From assembly GCA_946618745.1 (NCBI GenBank), contig CAMOLN010000013.1:1-10991 (forward strand): DNA of 10,991 nucleotides. The letters run 5' to 3'. The notes below the pieces were generated by a model. It saw only the letters and a list, made by a program, of their open reading frames with translations. It was not told where the DNA came from and ran no database searches. This DNA comes from an uncultured Alphaproteobacteria bacterium. GTDB taxonomy: Bacteria; Pseudomonadota; Alphaproteobacteria; RF32; CAG-239. Each line of letters opens with the position of its first letter. Position 1 is the stretch's first letter. A program made the translations under genes and the position numbers. Positions 1 to 6,883 of this stretch are shown here, piece by piece.

Positions 1-15
1 ACGCTCTTCCGATCT
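1..15. other. Illumina adapter remnant at contig edge
   Basis: The first 15 bases match the 3' end of the standard Illumina TruSeq adapter; the reverse complement begins AGATCGGAAGAGC, the usual read-through adapter. The genomic sequence starts at about base 16. The join falls inside an open reading frame, so the last five residues of the translated exporter fragment (RSEER) are artificial. This is a sequencing and assembly artefact, not biology. Confidence 0.95.
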
Positions 16-390
16 ATGTTTATTATCAAAAAACGAAGCACTACGATGCAATAATTTTTTGTATAAATCAAGTTTGAGTGAATTGGATACCTTTTGCCCC
101 ACCCAAGTGTTAAGATAGGTAGCAATATAGTTGAAAGTGCTTTGCAATAATGTAAAAACAATAATCAACAAAGGAATATAAGCGGTATAACTGGATCCTT
201 TCTCGACCATAACAACGTCCATATATGGTTTGAGTGCCCAAGCAATAACCGCATCCATTGCACCAATAGGGATAGTGATAGTCATAGCTATCAAGGCTCT
301 GCCCCAATAAGGTTTGACATATTTCCACATTTTGGAATAGTTAACACATAAATCAGATTTTTTTAATGACTGGCAAAGGTTCTTAAACAT
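1..390 (-). CDS. MsbA-like ABC exporter, N-terminal fragment (runs off the left edge)
   Basis: This is the amino-terminal part of an ABC exporter half-transporter of the lipid A flippase (MsbA) type, which would sit in the inner membrane as a homodimer and flip lipid. The ATG at 390 opens a frame of 130 codons to base 1; the last five come from adapter. Visible features: a short basic lead with WKYVKPYWG near residues 22-30, a first membrane segment at about 31-52, ALKPYMD at 52-58 matching the position of LLKPLLDD in E. coli MsbA, a second membrane segment at about 71-93, then TWVGQKVSNSLKLDLYKKLL and SFFDNKH at 119-125, the conserved intracellular-loop region that normally continues TGEL. 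The nucleotide-binding domain lies outside the window. A weak Shine-Dalgarno-like CAGGG precedes the start. Substrate assignment is inference; a multidrug-type ABC exporter is the alternative. Confidence 0.8.
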   Translation of the reverse strand, partial: MFKNLCQSLKKSDLCVNYSKMWKYVKPYWGRALIAMTITIPIGAMDAVIAWALKPYMDVVMVEKGSSYTAYIPLLIIVFTLLQSTFNYIATYLNTWVGQKVSNSLKLDLYKKLLHRSASFFDNKHRSEER

Positions 391-424
391 TACAAAACCC
401 TGAAATAGTTAGAACGACGAAAGT

Positions 425-452
425 ATATTACAGCAACTTATATTTTTTGCAA
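425..452 (-). promoter_or_regulatory. Possible promoter of the MsbA-like gene
   Basis: On the minus strand TTGCAA (447-452) is followed after 16 nt by TAATAT (425-430), about 35 bases upstream of the ATG at 390. The match to the sigma-70 consensus is only partial and the region is AT-rich, so this is a suggestion. It lies between the terminator at 488-527 and the start codon, where a promoter would be needed. Confidence 0.35.
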
Positions 453-487
453 ATGCTTTTAGCAAGATATACATTGTCATTAAGCAT

Positions 488-527
488 AAAAATAAGGTCG
501 GGGACAGACATCCTCGACCTTATTTTT
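488..527 (-). terminator. Strong hairpin terminator, A/T-flanked on both sides
   Basis: A perfect 13-bp inverted repeat, AAAAATAAGGTCG (488-500) with CGACCTTATTTTT (515-527), is extended by three more pairs (501-503 with 512-514, one of them G-U) around an 8-nt loop. On the minus strand it ends in a T run, as a Rho-independent terminator should. It begins 16 nt past the stop codon at 544 and closes the preceding gene or operon. Because the A and T runs are symmetrical it could terminate in both directions, but no plus-strand gene leads into it. Confidence 0.85.
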
Positions 528-543
528 CGTGCGACGGGCTAAC

Positions 544-1005
544 CTACATACGGTGTGCCAACCGCACCTCTTGCGGTAAGAACCTTTCTGTGTACACATC
601 ACACATTTGCGATGGATAAAAGAAAGGCGCATACCTCTTTCTGTGTATCGGATGGAGATTGCAACTCTCCGGGTAGGACGCCAAGGGTATTTTAATTTTC
701 CCAAGAGGGAGATACCCCAGTCTTTCTGCGCAGAAGTCAAAAACTTCGCGCAGATCTTCGGTTAAGGCAAGGAGTATCTCCGTGCCGTTAACCATTGACG
801 CGCCAATTTGCTGGTGTGCGCAATGCCAGGACATCTTCTCCGTCGCAAACGGAATAAAGATTCCATCAACCTTAAGTCCGACAGGTTTACCGTTTTTTTG
901 GACTTCATACCAAAAAGCGGACTTAATAATAGGGTTTAAAGCGGACTTGATGGGTACTTCAGAAAGTGTACCGTTATTGCTGTACACTATAGCTATTTTT
1001 TCCAT
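544..1005 (-). CDS. Unrecognised 153-residue protein, GC-rich for this window
   Basis: I do not recognise this protein. The ATG at 1005 gives 153 residues with no signal peptide and no membrane segment. The N-terminal half looks like a compact beta-rich domain (EKIAIVYSNNG at the start, then WYEVQKNGKPVGLKVDGIFIPFA), followed by a helix (TEDLREVFDFCAERLGYLPLG) and a C-terminal tail rich in Tyr, Phe, Pro, His and Arg. It carries four Cys and several His in no clear metal-binding spacing. It is probably real: the frame is open, it stops 16 nt before a strong terminator, and it lies 32 nt after the kinase gene on the same strand. No clear Shine-Dalgarno precedes the ATG. Hand-counted GC over 541-960 is about 47%, against roughly mid-30s % in neighbouring genes, which suggests transfer or unusual constraint. 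Confidence 0.6.
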   Translation of the reverse strand: MEKIAIVYSNNGTLSEVPIKSALNPIIKSAFWYEVQKNGKPVGLKVDGIFIPFATEKMSWHCAHQQIGASMVNGTEILLALTEDLREVFDFCAERLGYLPLGKIKIPLASYPESCNLHPIHRKRYAPFFYPSQMCDVYTERFLPQEVRLAHRM

Positions 1006-1037
1006 ATTGTTAAGTATTTAAAATTAATAATTTGTAT

Positions 1038-2411
1038 TTAATTAAGTAATGATTCTTTGTTAACACATATTTTTGATTTTGGCAAGGATTCTTTGGTTAA
1101 TAAATTTAATTTAAAGATAGTATAATGGTTGAGCCGTGATTTGAAGGAGAGTTTTGCCCCCAAACGACGGGAATTTTCTTTGACTGTATATAAACCCAGC
1201 CCCCAACCGGATTGTTTAGAATCTTGATAAAAACGCTCAAAAATTCGGGATTGAGCTTCTGAAGAAATACCGCAACCATCGTCTATTACCCAAACAGAAT
1301 CGGCATTATTCCCTAAAATCACTTTGCGGTGAGCAAATTTGAAAGCATTATCCAACAAATTGCGTAAGATTGAAGACAATAAGGCTTGATTACTGATAAG
1401 GTTAACTTCTTGAAGACGACAAGTCAGCAGAATATTTTTGGCTTGAGCAACGCTTTGAAATTCCTGACAAACCTCTTGTAATACAGCTTTTAAGTCTATG
1501 GGATGCATTATCGGACGACTATCACCGCGAGCGAGATCGGATGCATTATTTAATAAAAGGGTTATTTTTTCTATCTGAAATGCAATTTTGGAAGCATAAT
1601 TGTTATTATCAGAATTATTAATTAACGAATCGCTATACAAACGGATAATTTGAAGATGATTTTTAATATCATGCCCCAATGATGCTATGGTTAGCTTATC
1701 ACTGCTTCGGCAATAATCAGTGATGTCCTGCAAAATTCCGCACGCACCTTCGTCTCCGTTGAGATATATCGGCATGGCGGAAAAACGACACTGTTTTATC
1801 GAACCGAGTGCGTCAATTATACGGATATTCCCGTCGATATGCTGTTTATTTATTATCAAATCACGCAATTTCTTACGATATAAATCAATATCTTCGGAAT
1901 GTATATAGCGGCGTAGCAGATTATAGTGATAACTTTTGGTTTTATTATCAAGGGCAAACAATTCATACATACCATCAGACCAATAAAATACTTTTTGGGC
2001 TGAATTAAGCTCCCAATAACCTATTTTAGCTAAATTTTCGATTTGTTCCAATCTTTGCGAACTTTGATGTAATAATTCCGACTGACGGCGAATTTCAGTA
2101 ATATCGTTGAAATTCATAAATAAAATATGTTTGTTCAGGCGTGCCGAAACCCAATAAACACGTTTCCGATACAACCAATAGAAATCCAAATCGTTGTGTT
2201 GATAAAAAGCCAGATTGATATTATGAAGTATAAACACTTTATCATCACCGACAACAATATCATTAAGATTACATGATGCATGCAAGTTTTCAAACAACAA
2301 TCGAGCTTGAGTATTAAAAAAAACTATTCTTCCATCTTTGGATAATGCAATGATGGCTTGGTTAGATAAATCGGCAATAAAATCTGACGTAACTTCGCTT
2401 AAATTTGACAT
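1038..2411 (-). CDS. Soluble PAS-domain sensor histidine kinase
   Basis: A two-component sensor kinase of 457 residues that would autophosphorylate on histidine. Order of parts: a first PAS-like region (about 10-105), a short linker helix (about 106-126), a second PAS with its PAC end (about 128-232, IGYWELNSAQKVFYWSDGMY to GILQDITD), the H-box SLGHDIKNHLQ with phospho-acceptor His247, and a HATPase domain with N-box NLLDNAFKF (351-359), G1 DDGCGIS (377-383), F-box FERFYQ (391-396) and G2 GWGLGLYTVK (402-411). There is no signal peptide or membrane segment, so it senses a cytoplasmic signal. The H-box is the GHD type rather than the common SHELRTPL. No response regulator is in the window. It starts 12 nt after the DUF4340 stop, so it is probably the last or second-last gene of that operon. 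The 20-residue tail holds two KESL copies, encoded by a short direct repeat. Confidence 0.9.
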   Translation of the reverse strand: MSNLSEVTSDFIADLSNQAIIALSKDGRIVFFNTQARLLFENLHASCNLNDIVVGDDKVFILHNINLAFYQHNDLDFYWLYRKRVYWVSARLNKHILFMNFNDITEIRRQSELLHQSSQRLEQIENLAKIGYWELNSAQKVFYWSDGMYELFALDNKTKSYHYNLLRRYIHSEDIDLYRKKLRDLIINKQHIDGNIRIIDALGSIKQCRFSAMPIYLNGDEGACGILQDITDYCRSSDKLTIASLGHDIKNHLQIIRLYSDSLINNSDNNNYASKIAFQIEKITLLLNNASDLARGDSRPIMHPIDLKAVLQEVCQEFQSVAQAKNILLTCRLQEVNLISNQALLSSILRNLLDNAFKFAHRKVILGNNADSVWVIDDGCGISSEAQSRIFERFYQDSKQSGWGLGLYTVKENSRRLGAKLSFKSRLNHYTIFKLNLLTKESLPKSKICVNKESLLN

Positions 2412-2423
2412 ACCTCGGCATAA

Positions 2424-3398
2424 CTACATCAACTTATAATTCATTAAGAAATCCTTTTGATATGAAGATATTTTAAAATACCATCCATCATACAAAAAGG
2501 CATTATCGTTGATATAATCATTAACCGAACGCATGGCAACGGTATCTGATGATAATTTTATATTAACCCAAACATCTTTAGGTGAGGTTTCGAAAAAATC
2601 CAATTCAAATCGCAGACCATAAAAAGTATTGATATCGTATATTTTAGAAATTTTGACATCAGCAAATCTCTTATTGAATAAATCTTCGGGAATAATGTCA
2701 CTGACATTGAGAGAAGAAAGTGTTTGCAACAACCAACCGGTAGGGATAGTTAAACCTAAACGATCCTGAAAATCTTCCGAAGGTGAACGACGAGAGATAA
2801 GATGACCATCAACACCAACCATTTGAATCGCCGACGTAGGTATGTTTAATAGTGATTTAGGCTTCCAAAGTTTGGGAGATGTGGGAATATCATAATTACC
2901 GCCGATAAGCCATATATTATCAGAATCGGCACGACGGGCTATAAAAAAACCTTTATCCGGATCTTTCATCCCGACAATAATTGCATCCAATAATTCATCA
3001 TCGGCATAAGTTTGGACCAATATTCCCGATGAGATATTGCCGTCTTGCGGATTAAGCATAGATAATTCTTTAACCTTGGCTGATCCGGTAGAAACCGGCT
3101 GAAGATAAGTACTGCTGTTGAGAGTATCAAAAAAAGATTTTATAACGTCAAAATCGGCATAATAATCATGATAGCCAGGTAAACGCCAATAACCATTGTT
3201 TTGGTGCAATTCAACAACATTTTTGTAATCGGTGATAACTATGCGATTAACTCTGGCTCCGGCATCATAAGACTTTGCAAAAACAAGTTTACCTTGGATA
3301 TTTTTTTCCTGTATTAAGGTTGATATATAAAAAGCCGCTATGGTCAACAATAATACTAACAAAACTCCGATAAAGACGCGTTTGATAATTTTATTCAT
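2424..3398 (-). CDS. DUF4340 membrane-anchored protein
   Basis: A 324-residue protein with one N-terminal membrane segment (about residues 8-27, after the basic MNKIIKR) and a long extracytoplasmic part. The layout fits DUF4340: a strand with VNRIVITDYKNVVELHQNNGYWRLPG (about 50-75) followed by YYADFDVIKSFFDTLNSSTY, equivalent to the 'gW.l..p..adf.ka..ll..L' pattern of the family. No catalytic motif is seen. Its ATG at 3398 overlaps the end of the GldG-like gene by 8 nt (ATGAATAA) behind a good AAGGGA ribosome site. DUF4340 genes are often found next to GldG-like genes, and the role is unknown; an accessory to the ABC complex is an inference from this coupling. Confidence 0.8.
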   Translation of the reverse strand: MNKIIKRVFIGVLLVLLLTIAAFYISTLIQEKNIQGKLVFAKSYDAGARVNRIVITDYKNVVELHQNNGYWRLPGYHDYYADFDVIKSFFDTLNSSTYLQPVSTGSAKVKELSMLNPQDGNISSGILVQTYADDELLDAIIVGMKDPDKGFFIARRADSDNIWLIGGNYDIPTSPKLWKPKSLLNIPTSAIQMVGVDGHLISRRSPSEDFQDRLGLTIPTGWLLQTLSSLNVSDIIPEDLFNKRFADVKISKIYDINTFYGLRFELDFFETSPKDVWVNIKLSSDTVAMRSVNDYINDNAFLYDGWYFKISSYQKDFLMNYKLM

Positions 3399-5268
3399 TA
3401 AATTTTCCCTTCATTTTCGCCTGATATAAAAATTGATAAATGCGATATCCCATCCAAAGTAATAATACCGATAACAGCGCGGGTAATATCATCATAACAA
3501 CAGCAAACCATATTTTGAGTTTATGATAGGATCCTTGGATGTAATAGTCAATCTCTTTGACAGTTTGTTCCAGAGTTCGTTCTTTATTTTGCAAGTCATA
3601 TATCTTTTTTTGGCGACCGATGGAATTTTTTAATTCGTTATCATTTTTGTCTTCGCGATAAAATTGATTGATTTGCCGTTTAACATCATTTAACTGAAGT
3701 TTGAGGCGGTTTAACTGATCGGCGTAACGATTTTTTGCCCATGCGAGAATAATATTATTCAAGTTGATTTTATTGCGAGAAATAAATTTTTGCCCAACTT
3801 GGGTATAATTTGACGAAGTTAAATAATCCAATGCATTGCGGATAAAGAAAAAGTTATCGGATGAATAAAAAGAAACACTACCGTCAGGAGATCCGCCTTT
3901 CCATAATTGCGGTCCGACCATATCACTATCACTGACGAGCAACAACTTACCATTCTTTTCAGCTTTATTAATAAAAACAGGCATTTTAAGCAACAAAGGA
4001 CCGTTATCAATTAAAGGACGTTTATACAAAGCTCTGAAATTTCCTTCTACCAATAAAGCCAAAGAAAATTGAAAATTTTCCGATTTCATTTTGTTCATCA
4101 TGGCATCATAAGTTTGTAAATATACCCATTCGGTAGGTAATAAACTGCTATTGAAGCCGGTTTTAAATAAAGGAGTTATATTTAAATCTTTGTAAAGCGG
4201 TTTAAAATTAAACAATGAGCCGTAGTTAAGTCTTAATTCATGTAAATTATTCATAACGGGATGTCGGGTCATTTGTTCTTGATAAACACGTAAATGAAAA
4301 GGATAAGGGACCGTTCTTCCTGCAGATATTACTGTTTGATTGTTATCCAAATCTCCTATCAACATATCTTCGTAATATGTTATGCCAAGGTTATCAAGAA
4401 ATTTTTGCATACCGCTATTATAGGGAGTAAAATCTTTATCTTGGCTCAAACGTATTTCAGAAAATGAATCCATCATTACCATAACATTGCCGCCACGAAG
4501 TAAATATTGATCAATAGCATAAAGACTAAACGGTTTGAGAGAAACCGGATAAAATACCAATACTGCATCGACATCTTCGGGAATATAGGGTGATACATCA
4601 CTCAATGGTTTAATTGCAAATCCGGCCGCACTGAGTAAACGAATAAATGACCAATTATCATCAAGCAAAAACATATTACCAAGAGAAGCAATATTAAAAT
4701 ATGGAGATATAATACCGATGACAAATTTTTTACGTCCGGTCAATACCGAAATAGTGCGACTGATATCATCCTCCAAAATACTTTTACGTTCAATATCAAA
4801 AACAGGAATACTTACAGCTTCACTATCGACACGGATTATATTTGCGCCCAAATAAACACTATGGGTCGTATCTTCAAGTTCCAAAGGGCGTAAACCGAAT
4901 TTTTCCACCGTCATTTCCGTGCTGGAATAAGGCGTTATTTCAACTAATTCCAACTTAATCAGATTGTGACTGTTCTCAACATATTGATTCAACAGGCGGT
5001 TGACATATTCGGCATAGTCACCGTAAATGGAACTTGCTTGTTTAAGATCTTTTGAAACATATAATCTGATGGTTAAAGGAACTTCATTTTTATCAAGAAA
5101 TTCTTTGGTTGCAGAACTAAGTCGATATCGTTTATCGGCAGTTACATCGCCGATTATGTATCCGAAAAATAATCCGCTCAAGATATTAAACAGGATAACC
5201 AGCAATAAGATACCGCCGAATAATATGGCTAATCCTTCACCGGAAGTAATTTTGCGCCTGATTTTCAA
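3391..5268 (-). CDS. GldG-like ABC transporter auxiliary protein
   Basis: A 625-residue protein of the GldG / ABC_transp_aux type, the membrane-anchored partner of a GldF-like permease. One membrane segment near the N-terminus (about 11-38) is followed by DVTADKRYRLSSATKEFL, the usual opening of the family, then a large extracytoplasmic part with GRKKFVIGIIS (about 178-188), AVLVFYPV and LLRGGNVMVMMD (about 256-267), and KLLLVSDSDMVG (about 441-452). A charged coiled coil (about 515-578) leads to a second membrane segment (about 586-612) and a short basic tail. I start it at the TTG at 5268: AAAGGAG at 5278-5284 sits 8-9 nt before it, and this places the start 4 nt after the permease stop. 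An upstream TTG at 5292 lacks a ribosome site. Its substrate is unknown; gliding motility is not implied. Confidence 0.85.
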   Translation of the reverse strand: MKIRRKITSGEGLAILFGGILLLVILFNILSGLFFGYIIGDVTADKRYRLSSATKEFLDKNEVPLTIRLYVSKDLKQASSIYGDYAEYVNRLLNQYVENSHNLIKLELVEITPYSSTEMTVEKFGLRPLELEDTTHSVYLGANIIRVDSEAVSIPVFDIERKSILEDDISRTISVLTGRKKFVIGIISPYFNIASLGNMFLLDDNWSFIRLLSAAGFAIKPLSDVSPYIPEDVDAVLVFYPVSLKPFSLYAIDQYLLRGGNVMVMMDSFSEIRLSQDKDFTPYNSGMQKFLDNLGITYYEDMLIGDLDNNQTVISAGRTVPYPFHLRVYQEQMTRHPVMNNLHELRLNYGSLFNFKPLYKDLNITPLFKTGFNSSLLPTEWVYLQTYDAMMNKMKSENFQFSLALLVEGNFRALYKRPLIDNGPLLLKMPVFINKAEKNGKLLLVSDSDMVGPQLWKGGSPDGSVSFYSSDNFFFIRNALDYLTSSNYTQVGQKFISRNKINLNNIILAWAKNRYADQLNRLKLQLNDVKRQINQFYREDKNDNELKNSIGRQKKIYDLQNKERTLEQTVKEIDYYIQGSYHKLKIWFAVVMMILPALLSVLLLWMGYRIYQFLYQAKMKGKFNE

Positions 5269-5272
5269 AATA

Positions 5273-6004
5273 TTATCTCCTTTTATAGTCAAGAACAGCT
5301 CCGGAAAGCCAAACGAAAGCCGCTATCAATGATAAAAAATACAGCAATGCCGCCAATCCTATTTGACCGGATATCATTTCGCCATATTGATGAGAAAAGC
5401 TGAAAGAACCGGCTATCTTTGCGGCCAACATACTGCGTGACGTAAACAAACCGGCGATCCATCCCAAATTAACGTTATTTAATAAAAAACAAGCACCTAA
5501 TCCGGCAGCAAAAGCACCTAAAGCATGATAAAAAAAGGTTGCAGCTAACAAAGATATTGCACACAGAGCTCCACTCATTAAAAATGCTGAAAGATAACAA
5601 CATAAAATCCAAAAATTATCTAAAGGAAGTAGATTGGCCAATATTGCCCAAATAATACAAGATGACAATAACAAAATACCGCAAACACTCCAAGCTGCCA
5701 AAAATTTTCCCAAGACAAAAGCCAGACGAGCAATCGGTTGAGTTATAATAATTTCCAGAGTGCGGGAACGATATTCATCAGCAATCGATCTCATTGTTAA
5801 AGCCGGAACTATAATAATGAATAATAAAGGTTGAAGTTTAAAGAATTGTTGCAGATTAACCGAAGAAGCGATATAAAAATCCGTACCTAAGAAAGTAAAA
5901 GCAGCCGCCATCATAATATATACTAAAAGTAAAAGATATATTATTCGACTGGCAAAATAGAATTTAAAATCTTTATAAAAACAGATCAAAACATCGTGTA
6001 TCAT
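5273..6004 (-). CDS. GldF-like ABC-2 permease
   Basis: Inner-membrane permease of 243 residues, the usual length for this type, with six hydrophobic segments (about 20-39, 57-72, 100-123, 130-150, 151-178, 214-236). Diagnostic is the stretch PALTMRSIADEYRSRTLEIII (67-87) followed by VLGKFLAAW (97-105), the conserved cytoplasmic coupling region of GldF/ABC-2 permeases, and the C-terminal SFSHQYGEMISGQI leading into LLYFLSLIAAFVWLS. It would pair with the ATPase encoded just upstream; its ATG lies 6 nt after the ATPase stop behind AAAGG. The substrate cannot be read from the sequence. NosY-type copper-maturation permeases are related, but no nos genes are present. Confidence 0.88.
   Translation of the reverse strand: MIHDVLICFYKDFKFYFASRIIYLLLLVYIMMAAAFTFLGTDFYIASSVNLQQFFKLQPLLFIIIVPALTMRSIADEYRSRTLEIIITQPIARLAFVLGKFLAAWSVCGILLLSSCIIWAILANLLPLDNFWILCCYLSAFLMSGALCAISLLAATFFYHALGAFAAGLGACFLLNNVNLGWIAGLFTSRSMLAAKIAGSFSFSHQYGEMISGQIGLAALLYFLSLIAAFVWLSGAVLDYKRR
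5278..5284 (-). promoter_or_regulatory. Ribosome binding site that decides the TTG start of the GldG-like gene
   Basis: AAAGGAG on the minus strand, inside the last codons of the permease gene, followed after about 9 nt by TTG at 5266-5268. It is one of the best Shine-Dalgarno matches in the window and supports a TTG start over the upstream in-frame TTG at 5292. Confidence 0.75.
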
Positions 6005-6010
6005 AAAAAA

Positions 6011-6724
6011 TTACCTTTGCGTAAGAGTGAAAAACGAATCTTCAATACTGAACTGATGAGCCTTCTTTTTGAGTTCATAAGGAGTGGCATCACAAACCAA
6101 ATGTCCTTCCATAAGCAATAAAATTCTTTCGGCTAAAGCTTCAACATCCTCCATAATATGGGTGGATATAAGTATGGCACAATTACGGCTGCATTCTTTG
6201 AGGAAAGCACGTAAATTAACCTTTTGTCGGACATCCAAGCCTTCACAAGGCTCATCCAATATCAATAACTTGGGGTGGGTAATCAAAGCTCCGGCAATAG
6301 CGACACGACGTGCGAATCCTTTAGACAGATGTTCACATTTTTGATCTGCAACTTCAGTCAATTCCAGTTTTGACAATATTTGTGGAAGATTTTTATAAAA
6401 ATTCGCAGAAGAAATATGCTTGATGTCATTCATAAATTTCAGATATTCCACAACCATCATTTCCGGATAGACTCCGCCATTTTCGGGAACATAAGAAATG
6501 TCAGCCGAAGCCAAACAACGTTGATTGACAATATCGTGTCCGAAAATTGTAATTGTTCCGTTGTCGATTTCATAATAGCCGGTAAGCATACGCATTAATG
6601 TTGTTTTACCTGCACCATTAGGTCCGAGTAAGGCAGTAATACCATGTGAAGACAGGTTGAAACTGATATCGTTAATAACTTCACGATCACCTAATTTTTT
6701 GCAAAGATTGGTTACTTTAAGCAT
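6011..6724 (-). CDS. GldA-like ABC transporter ATPase
   Basis: Cytoplasmic ATP-binding subunit, 237 residues from the ATG at 6724. Motifs: Walker A GPNGAGKTT (34-42), signature LSKGFARR (133-140) in place of LSGGQ, Walker B LLILDEP (153-159), D-loop EGLD (161-164) and H-loop STH (187-189). The Q-loop reads SYVPENGGVYPEM, with Glu81 where most ABC ATPases carry Gln; this and LSKG are seen in GldA/NosF-type subunits. It is the first gene of the operon with the GldF-like permease and GldG-like protein. A TTG at 6751 would add nine residues, but the ATG begins directly at the conserved LKVTNLCKK strand and has a GGGA ribosome site upstream, so I prefer it. Confidence 0.9.
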   Translation of the reverse strand: MLKVTNLCKKLGDREVINDISFNLSSHGITALLGPNGAGKTTLMRMLTGYYEIDNGTITIFGHDIVNQRCLASADISYVPENGGVYPEMMVVEYLKFMNDIKHISSANFYKNLPQILSKLELTEVADQKCEHLSKGFARRVAIAGALITHPKLLILDEPCEGLDVRQKVNLRAFLKECSRNCAILISTHIMEDVEALAERILLLMEGHLVCDATPYELKKKAHQFSIEDSFFTLTQR

Positions 6725-6883
6725 GATTTTTCCCGCTTGTATTTCAATCAATTCGGTTGTATGATAACATAATTATTTTAAATTTTAACAATTATTTTCA
6801 TTTTTCAAAATCTTTGATGACAAAATGAATATTTTGTTTTATATAAGTTATAAATTTAAAATATTGAGTGGGATAACTTTCGG
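6725..6883. promoter_or_regulatory. Divergent promoter region between the Gld-like operon and the MCE operon
   Basis: This 159-bp, very AT-rich stretch separates two operons transcribed away from each other, so it must hold both promoters. The minus-strand side has TATCAT about 40 bases before the ATPase ATG, with only a weak -35 (TTGTTA at 19-nt spacing). A short inverted repeat CAAAAT-GAAT-ATTTTG (6821-6836) lies near the plus-strand promoter and could be an operator or chance in AT-rich DNA. Confidence 0.5.
6834..6862 (+). promoter_or_regulatory. Probable promoter of the MCE operon
   Basis: TTGTTT (6834-6839), a 17-nt spacer, and TAAAAT (6857-6862), matching the sigma-70 -10 box at five of six positions. 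Transcription would begin near 6869, about 15 nt before the ATG at 6884. Spacing is ideal, but AT-rich DNA yields such matches easily. Confidence 0.45.

Noticed and set aside
110..328. A 72-residue minus-strand open frame over the left-hand exporter gene
   Set aside because: It is out of frame with the MsbA-like reading frame that begins at 390 and shows clear family motifs; the frame is a shadow.
480..740. An 86-residue minus-strand frame overlapping the terminator and the GC-rich ORF
   Set aside because: Its end runs through the terminator stem and its sequence is Arg/Cys-rich with no domain-like pattern; the overlapping 544-1005 frame is longer and ends properly before the terminator.
782..1021. 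A 79-residue plus-strand frame opposite the GC-rich ORF
   Set aside because: Entirely antisense to the longer frame, with no ribosome site or recognisable motif. It remains a weak alternative if the 544-1005 gene proves non-coding.
472..1022. Possible direct repeats (ATTGTCATTAAG and ATTGTTAAG) flanking the GC-rich ORF as cassette ends
   Set aside because: The match is short and gapped, in AT-rich DNA, with no integrase or inverted ends; chance is the simpler explanation.
1051..1100. Short direct repeat GATTCTTTG-TTAA at 1051 and 1087
   Set aside because: It encodes two KESL copies in the variable kinase tail; only two short copies, so no tandem-repeat element is claimed.
1720..2008. Two plus-strand frames opposite the kinase gene
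   Set aside because: Both are antisense to a kinase with intact H, N, G1, F and G2 boxes.
5027..5332. A 101-residue plus-strand frame opposite the GldG-like and permease genes
   Set aside because: Antisense to two well-supported genes and without start signals.
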